Shown one piece after another: positions 15,698-20,451 of a stretch of 20,451 nt of DNA. A program made the position numbers and the translations under genes. Source of the stretch: CAZKUN01 sp964555935 (GTDB taxonomy: Bacteria > Armatimonadota > Zipacnadia > Zipacnadales > VGFC01). Location: positions 1 to 20,451 of the forward strand of contig CAZKUN010000169.1 of assembly GCA_964555935.1 (NCBI GenBank), given 5' to 3'. Within the stretch, counting starts at the first letter, position 1; the number at the start of each line of letters is the position of its first letter. Below the pieces are notes generated by a model, which searched no databases, was not told where the DNA came from, and worked only from the letters and a program-made list of their open reading frames with translations.

Positions 15698-16837
15698 TTA
15701 GTTGTGCATGCCCGTCGCGAAGGCTGACAGTTCGGCGATCGAGCGCTGACTTCTTCCGCCGCCGACACCACTTGCGTCGCGGTGGCAACTGTAGCATGCG
15801 AAGTCGAGCGTCACGAAGCCGTTGGAGAACTGCTTGCCGTCGGCATCATACCACATCGCGGACTTGTCAACAGCCGCGCTGTTGACTTTGAAGATGTGGC
15901 TCATCACATCGCCGTTGTGCTCGTTTGACGCCACTGCGGACTTGCCGGCTTCGGGCATGTGGCAGTCGATGCAGTCAGGAGCGCCATTGTGCTTGACCTT
16001 GGCGGCCTGCGCCGGGTGACAGCTTTCGCAGTTACGAACGATCCCGACGCCAGGCGTATTGCGCGCGCCCTTGTGCTGGTGGTGGCAGTCAATGCAGTCC
16101 AAGGCCGCGTGCTTGGCGGAGATCATCTCGTCGTACTGCTCGTGGTGACGGATGAAGCCGCCCTTGGCCTCGATGCGACGCTGGGCATCGCGAGTGTGGC
16201 ACTGACCGCACTGGTCGGCTGAGCGGTCAATTTCGATGTCCGCTTTGTTTGTGCTCGCCGCGTGACGGCTACCCGGACCGTGGCAGGCCTCACAGGTGAT
16301 GCCGCCCTCTGAGAAGGTGCCATGCATCCCCGGCTGGCCGTCCTGGTGCGGGCCGGCTGCGCCAGTCTCGACCCAACCAGTCGTGTGGCACTTGCCGCAG
16401 TTGTACGGCTTCGTGCCAATCGCCTCGCCGTCGTGGTACGCGCTCCAACCACCGGTCTCAAAGTTGTACTGCACGTCCGAGCCAGTGATGATGTACCCGT
16501 CGGGGTCGATGAAACGTGCCTTCCACGAGTACCCACCGATGACCCAAGAGATCTGGTCCCAGCCCCAGCCGGCGGGCGGCGAGGGCAAGACGGTGTACGG
16601 ATAAACGGGTGGCGTGCCACCCACAACTTTGTTCAGCTTGTACGGATGTCCCGAGTCGAAGACATCGGTATAGACGTCCGGATGGCACGCGCGACAGGTC
16701 GCCGCTCCGACAAAGTCGGCGGCTCCCCCGCCTCCTCCGGGCGGCGCCACGATCCGGGCGTGGCCGCTGCAACCCGCCAACGTGACTGCAACCACGGCCA
16801 TAAGGCCTAGCGCAACGTATAGGATTGCTCGTTGCAT
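15698..16837 (-). CDS. Octaheme c-type cytochrome lipoprotein
   Basis: The protein has 379 residues with start ATG 16837 and AGGAGG five bases upstream. The signal ends in lipobox LAGC (Cys23), and a Gly-rich tether follows. Eight CxxCH haem-binding sites start at residues 48, 147, 182, 210, 248, 270, 289 and 348, and all have a normal proximal His. Between haems 1 and 2 is a ~95-residue haem-free insert rich in Trp, Tyr and Gly (SGHPYKLNKV, IGGYSWKARF). Extra His clusters (HHEQY, CHHQHK, SNEHNGD) can supply distal ligands. The layout resembles cytochrome c554-like multihaem proteins; octahaem enzymes such as tetrathionate reductase and hydroxylamine oxidoreductase have the same haem number, but I cannot confirm membership. 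It probably sits on the outer face of a membrane and exchanges electrons with the NapH-like protein encoded next. Confidence 0.93.
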   Translation of the reverse strand: MQRAILYVALGLMAVVAVTLAGCSGHARIVAPPGGGGGAADFVGAATCRACHPDVYTDVFDSGHPYKLNKVVGGTPPVYPYTVLPSPPAGWGWDQISWVIGGYSWKARFIDPDGYIITGSDVQYNFETGGWSAYHDGEAIGTKPYNCGKCHTTGWVETGAAGPHQDGQPGMHGTFSEGGITCEACHGPGSRHAASTNKADIEIDRSADQCGQCHTRDAQRRIEAKGGFIRHHEQYDEMISAKHAALDCIDCHHQHKGARNTPGVGIVRNCESCHPAQAAKVKHNGAPDCIDCHMPEAGKSAVASNEHNGDVMSHIFKVNSAAVDKSAMWYDADGKQFSNGFVTLDFACYSCHRDASGVGGGRSQRSIAELSAFATGMHN

Positions 16838-17149
16838 TACATCCTCCTGTCGGCAGAGCCCGACGCAGGGCCGCCACTCCGCCAGGTTAGCGAATCTACG
16901 GCTACGGCAACTGAGTATTGAACTCGGCGTCCGACCAGGCCGCATCATAGCCGAGGAGCGTCCCATTGAAATCGCTGCTGTCGTCGCGCGTCACCGAATC
17001 AGTGACACATGATCTAGTGGCTACGGATAGGATTCTATCCGCTTCTGTCGACGCGCGCGTCCGTGATGCGCTGCGACTTACGTAGAACAGGATCAGGGAT
17101 TCCTACGGATGTTCCTGGGGGGAATGTCGCGTGAAAGCCCGAGGGTGCC
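16838..17149 (-). promoter_or_regulatory. Control region upstream of the octaheme cytochrome gene
   Basis: This 312-bp gap holds no gene. On the plus strand the word CTACGG occurs four times: in tandem at 16896-16907, and extended to CTACGGAT at 17021-17028 and 17103-17110. A fifth partial copy (ACGTAG, opposite orientation) is at 17080-17085. A perfect dyad CGGATAG-gatt-CTATCCG spans 17024-17041 and overlaps one CTACGGAT copy. A second dyad, GTCAC-n7-GTGAC, is at 16990-17006. On the minus strand TATGAT (16949-16944) is a five-of-six -10 with no good -35, as expected for an activator-dependent promoter. The NarL-type regulator encoded just upstream is the natural candidate binder. The repeats do not match the Escherichia coli NarL heptamer TACYNMT exactly. 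Confidence 0.4.
17024..17041. repeat. Perfect 7-bp dyad in the cytochrome control region
   Basis: CGGATAG and CTATCCG are separated by GATT. The short arms and four-base spacer suit a dimeric regulator site or a small hairpin. It lies about 190 bases upstream of the cytochrome start codon. Confidence 0.55.
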
Positions 17150-17800
17150 CTAGGGGATACGCATCAAGCCCGCATCGATGGCAAAACGAACGACGTCAGC
17201 CCGCGTCTTGCAGTCTGTCTTTGCCATGATGCGCTGTCGGTGAGTCTCGACAGTTCGAGGGGATATGGACAGCTTCTCCGCGATCTCAGCAGTCGTGTGC
17301 CCGTAAGCCAGCAGCGCGCACACTTCGCGCTCGCGGGCCGTGAGGGAATCTACACCCGTCGCGTCATCTGACAGGAGCTGGCCGAGGAGCGGTGCCAATA
17401 CCTCGCCGGCTAGCGTGGCATCGACATACCGCCCTCCGCCACGCACTGCGTGAATCGCCTCCACCAGCTCGCGGTCCGTGGACTTCTTAAGCACGAAGCC
17501 ACGAGCGCCTGACTTGAACAGCTCCTCGACGTAGTAGGTGTCCTCATGCATCGTCAACACGACGATTGCCACGTGCGGCCACTTCTCGCGCACGACCTCT
17601 GCCACGCGCCCGCCCGAGAGTCCAGGCATGCTTATGTCGAGAAGCAATACGTCAACATCGTGCTCTTCGAGGGCGACCAACGTGTCCGGCCCGTTGGCGC
17701 TCTCGCCAACGACCTCGATGCCGCTCTCATGCTCGAGCAGAGCTTGCAGGCCGCTACGGAAGACAGCGTGGTCGTCGGCAATCAGGACTCTAATGGGCAT
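17150..17800 (-). CDS. NarL/LuxR-family response regulator
   Basis: The protein has 216 residues with start ATG 17800; it overlaps the last codons of the kinase gene by 11 bases, so translation is coupled. The receiver domain has acidic pocket D9-D10, phosphoacceptor D55 (LLLDISMPG), T83 and K105. A linker of about 30 residues leads to a LuxR/GerE helix-turn-helix at about 150-209 (LTAREREVCALLA, ISPRTVETHRQRIMAKT). All key residues are intact, so it should be a phosphorylation-controlled DNA-binding activator. Its cognate kinase is the overlapping gene. The octaheme cytochrome gene 312 bases downstream on the same strand is the most likely target, with possible autoregulation. Confidence 0.95.
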   Translation of the reverse strand: MPIRVLIADDHAVFRSGLQALLEHESGIEVVGESANGPDTLVALEEHDVDVLLLDISMPGLSGGRVAEVVREKWPHVAIVVLTMHEDTYYVEELFKSGARGFVLKKSTDRELVEAIHAVRGGGRYVDATLAGEVLAPLLGQLLSDDATGVDSLTAREREVCALLAYGHTTAEIAEKLSISPRTVETHRQRIMAKTDCKTRADVVRFAIDAGLMRIP

Positions 17801-19238
17801 CGTTCGCCTCGCCGTTGAGTGGAATCCGAACGCGCAGAACCGTTCCCTCACCTGGGGCCGTCTGGATGGTGAAGTCCCCCCCTACCAGGGCGGACCGTTC
17901 CCTCATCCCGAGGAGCCCGAGCCCATCACGCGGCCCAGCGCTCGCCTCGTCCGCCCTAAACCCCACCCCGTCGTCCTCAACAAGGAGGGTCACCTCGTTC
18001 GGTTGACGCAGCAAGACGATGCTGGCGCGACCCGCCTGGGCGTGTCGCAGTATGTTCGTCACGGCTTCTTGAGCGATTCGGTAGAGGCACACCTCCACGT
18101 GCCCCGCCAATCGGGGCGCATCGCGCGGGATGGCGCATTCATAATCAATCGCCATGCCCGAGACGTCGGCAACCTCTTGGACGTATCGGGCCAAGGCCCG
18201 ATCCAGACCGTAATCGTCGAGAATTGAGGGCCTCATGCTCCAGGCGAGTTGGCGCACCTGATCGATGAGGGCGAGGATCTGATCGTGCAACTGATCTCGA
18301 ACGTCGGATGGGAACGCGCCCTCGACGGCGGACGGCCGCATCGAAACAAGCAATGTGGAGAGAGACTGCCCAAGCTCGTCGTGCAACTCCCTCGCGATGC
18401 GATGCCGCTCTTCCTCTTGGGCGGAGACCACCCTATCCAACAGGGCCAGACGCGCCATCTCCTTCGTCTCGACCTCGTCCCGGTATTGCTGCAGCGCCTC
18501 TGCCATGGCATTGAACGTCACGGCAAGCTGCCCGATTTCGTCGCCCGATGCTTCCTCGATCCGGTGCTCGAAATCGCCACTACGGATCTTATTGGCTGCG
18601 AGCGCGAGGCGGTTGGTCGGGCGCCCGAGCGCGCTGGCTAACACCGTGCCAAGCCCAAGGCCAAATACCGCGCAGAGCGCGAGTTGCCACAGCACCTTGC
18701 GCGTAATCGCCGCCAGTCTCAATGTCACGGCGGCGTCGGCCATGGCCACGCGAACGCCACCCGCGCGCCCTCCCAATACGGGCGCCATAGCCTCCAACAC
18801 CATCCCGTCGTCGGTTTCGTACGCCCGTGGTAGACCCTCTCGGGTTAGGTCCGTGGGCGTGGCATCAACGACGTCGATGGGTACTCCCCCACTGAACGTG
18901 TGAGCCACGATCCGTCCGGTTCGATCGTGCACCACTACATAGCGGAGATCGTCCGAGTGCGCCATCTCCCGTCGGACGACCTGATCAACCTCCAGGAAAT
19001 CGGCGACCGCCATCTCCGACTCCAGGTTGGACGCGATGGAGCGGGCCCTGTAGACAGCCTGCTCCTCAAGCAGTCCGTGGAGCGCCCGAGTAAGAGTGCC
19101 GCGGACATTCAGCAGTGTTACCGCGGCGAACATGAGGGCGACCAGGCCGCCGAGACCGAGAATTTTGACGGATATGGGCACGGGGATCTGGCGCGACAGC
19201 CATGGCCGTCGGGGCCCTTCTGACGTCGCGGCGATCAT
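17790..19238 (-). CDS. NarX-like sensor histidine kinase (HAMP, HisKA_3)
   Basis: The protein has 482 residues. ATG 19238 overlaps the stop of the binding-protein gene as ATGA, with GGGAG nine bases upstream; GTG 19253 is a less likely alternative. TM1 is at about 24-45, a periplasmic domain of about 135 residues (46-181) follows, then TM2 at about 182-204, HAMP at about 205-257, a HisKA_3 dimerisation helix with phospho-acceptor His286 (RELHDELGQ), and a HATPase domain with the N box (RIAQEAVTNILRHA), EDDGVGF and GLGLLGMRER. It is a complete transmitter of the NarX/NarQ/DegS class, matching the NarL-type regulator. The periplasmic domain is small and single, so ligand information may come from the binding protein encoded immediately upstream. 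Confidence 0.95.
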   Translation of the reverse strand: MIAATSEGPRRPWLSRQIPVPISVKILGLGGLVALMFAAVTLLNVRGTLTRALHGLLEEQAVYRARSIASNLESEMAVADFLEVDQVVRREMAHSDDLRYVVVHDRTGRIVAHTFSGGVPIDVVDATPTDLTREGLPRAYETDDGMVLEAMAPVLGGRAGGVRVAMADAAVTLRLAAITRKVLWQLALCAVFGLGLGTVLASALGRPTNRLALAANKIRSGDFEHRIEEASGDEIGQLAVTFNAMAEALQQYRDEVETKEMARLALLDRVVSAQEEERHRIARELHDELGQSLSTLLVSMRPSAVEGAFPSDVRDQLHDQILALIDQVRQLAWSMRPSILDDYGLDRALARYVQEVADVSGMAIDYECAIPRDAPRLAGHVEVCLYRIAQEAVTNILRHAQAGRASIVLLRQPNEVTLLVEDDGVGFRADEASAGPRDGLGLLGMRERSALVGGDFTIQTAPGEGTVLRVRIPLNGEANDAH

Positions 19239-20272
19239 GAGGCCGGCTCCCACACCTCGTCCATCAACTCGCGGACGCCGTCGTATGCCTGGGAGTCTGG
19301 GAGGACAAACCGGTCGACGCCCATATGCGCCAACACCTTCTGTCCATCCTCGCCCAAGTGCATCTGCGTCAGCGCGTCTCGTAGCTCATCCCGCAGGCCG
19401 GGACTGAGGCCGCTGGGCACGACCATCGGCGGCATCCCAAACGGATCAGACTGAGCCACGATGCGAACACGTTCCGCGAGTTCGGGTTGGTCCGCGACCA
19501 TGCGATCGTAGACGAGACTCTCCACGGCCGCCCCGTCAACGTGCCCCGACGCCACGGCCTCGACCGACCGGTCATGACTGCCCGTGATCACGTGCTGCGA
19601 GAAGAACGTTGCGGGGTCCACGCCCTCGCGTTTGAGCGTGGACGCAGGGAAGAGCCAACCAGATGTCGACAGCCTGTCGGCCGAGGCAAACCGCATGCCT
19701 CGCAGGTCCAGCAACGACGCCGCATCGCTGGCATCAGGCACCACGATATACGAGCGGTAGGTCGCCTCCCCTCTGACCACCGGGACGGCAAGGGCCTGCA
19801 TGCCGAATGACCGCTGGCCATCAACATATGCAGCGGTGCATACATACGCGAGCTGGCACTGACCGCATCGAACAAGCCCATTGACCTCGCCATACGTGTT
19901 GCGGAGGATGATGCTCGCCGGTCGGTCAAGAGCGACGCCCAGGTAGTCTGCCAACCCTTGGTAGAGTTCGAGCGACCGCTCCGGGGATGTCATGGGGGCG
20001 ACGGCGAGTCGGAGAGGAGTTGCCGCTGTTAGGGCTCGCCCGCCAGCTGCCTCATCCCTGCTGCATTCTTCGGACAGGTCGAGGCGCGCCATCGATCCCC
20101 GTCGCACGCGCTCGCCATTGTCGGCGGAAATCCCAACTGCATCACGCCCCAACCCCACGAGCGCCAGCGTTGCCACTGCCAGGCTCGCGTACCAAGCCAT
20201 GCGCCAACGCTTGTCAACCGCGTTGGCACGCGCCTCAAATGTGGAGACGGTCTCACGAGCGTCTTCGGTCAT
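19235..20272 (-). CDS. Membrane-anchored PhnD-like periplasmic binding protein (putative sensor)
   Basis: The protein has 345 residues with start ATG 20272 and GGAGG five to six bases upstream; the longer frame to 20422 adds a low-complexity tail. A cytosolic N-terminus (1-24) is followed by one helix (about 25-42) without a cleavage site, so it appears to be a signal anchor that leaves the domain tethered in the periplasm. Residues ~86-325 form a PhnD/SsuA-type two-lobe binding fold (LRLAVAPMTSPE; LAYVCTAAYV; SADRLSTSGWLFPA; DGAAVESLVYD). Cysteines at 136, 139 and 145 lie in the hinge/ligand strand, and C70 precedes the domain. No ABC permease or ATPase gene is present, and the gene overlaps a kinase gene, so a receptor role is favoured over transport. 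AioX and the sensor half of TtrS/ThsS are precedents. The ligand is probably an oxyanion, by inference. Confidence 0.88.
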   Translation of the reverse strand: MTEDARETVSTFEARANAVDKRWRMAWYASLAVATLALVGLGRDAVGISADNGERVRRGSMARLDLSEECSRDEAAGGRALTAATPLRLAVAPMTSPERSLELYQGLADYLGVALDRPASIILRNTYGEVNGLVRCGQCQLAYVCTAAYVDGQRSFGMQALAVPVVRGEATYRSYIVVPDASDAASLLDLRGMRFASADRLSTSGWLFPASTLKREGVDPATFFSQHVITGSHDRSVEAVASGHVDGAAVESLVYDRMVADQPELAERVRIVAQSDPFGMPPMVVPSGLSPGLRDELRDALTQMHLGEDGQKVLAHMGVDRFVLPDSQAYDGVRELMDEVWEPAS

Positions 20273-20451
20273 GTCAGCCTCCGGTGTGCTAGGCCAGGCA
20301 GCGAGATTGGCCCTTACCATGGTACCACTCAAGCCCCCCGCAGACAAGCGCTTGCCCCCCCACGCGCGCGCGGCCGAGCGCCAGCGAAGCCCCAGGCGTC
20401 GCGCCTCCGCGGCGGTTGACATGGCGGCGTGGTATGGTTAGAATATGCTTC

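Noticed and set aside
15585..15797. N-terminal extension of the NapH-like protein
   Set aside because: It would run through the 13-bp hairpin and overlap the cytochrome gene by 100 bases, and ATG 15584 has a proper ribosome site.
16896..17110. Classical Escherichia coli NarL heptamers
   Set aside because: The repeated TACGGAT words have G at the fourth position, where TACYNMT needs a pyrimidine, so they are reported only as a possible different site.
19235..20272. Phosphonate ABC importer component
   Set aside because: No permease or ATPase gene is adjacent, the protein is anchored, and its gene overlaps a kinase gene. Import is therefore less likely than sensing.

Overview
High-GC bacterial DNA with frequent GTG starts and strong Shine-Dalgarno sequences (AGGAGG, GGAGG). 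The gene types (LamG-plus-barrel secreted glycosidase-like proteins, URO-D-like methyltransferase, DinB proteins, a stand-alone PhnD-like receptor with two-component genes, an octaheme cytochrome) resemble environmental lineages such as Armatimonadota, Planctomycetota, Hydrogenedentota or Sumerlaeota. That placement is an impression from gene content, not a phylogenetic result. I see no tRNA, rRNA, CRISPR array, insertion sequence or phage gene.

Layout. 1-1347 (minus): a polytopic membrane protein with a double zinc ribbon at its C-terminus, and possibly the start of another gene running off the left edge. 1579-9531 (plus): a large secreted LamG/glycoside-hydrolase-like protein, a TrkA-type potassium channel, a 360-bp gap that looks like a structured RNA leader ending in an intrinsic terminator, an HNH endonuclease, a metallo-beta-lactamase-fold lipoprotein, and a translationally coupled pair (tandem DinB protein and URO-D-like protein). 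9542-20272 (minus): an MFS drug-efflux-type transporter with its own good promoter, a secreted CBM/beta-propeller-type protein downstream of a family-2 glycosyltransferase, and then a nine-TM ferredoxin-like membrane protein, an octaheme cytochrome c lipoprotein, a NarL-type response regulator, a NarX-type histidine kinase and a membrane-anchored PhnD-like binding protein. In transcription order these last five read binding protein > kinase > regulator > cytochrome > membrane ferredoxin.

The most interesting unit is 14187-20272. Three overlapping sensor genes (binding protein, kinase, regulator) lie directly upstream of two electron-transfer genes on the same strand. The binding protein carries three closely spaced cysteines. 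The arrangement looks like an un-fused version of TtrS/ThsS-type sensing (PhnD-like domain plus kinase plus LuxR-type regulator for sulfur oxyanions), and it also recalls AioX/AioS/AioR (arsenite). I infer a ligand-gated respiratory module: the receptor detects a periplasmic anion, the kinase/regulator pair switches on the octaheme cytochrome and the membrane ferredoxin, and these carry electrons between the membrane and a periplasmic substrate. The 312-bp gap between regulator and cytochrome contains repeated CTACGG words and two dyads that could be the control region. The second candidate for something undescribed is the roughly 265-nt structured RNA at about 5557-5825, ahead of the HNH gene.
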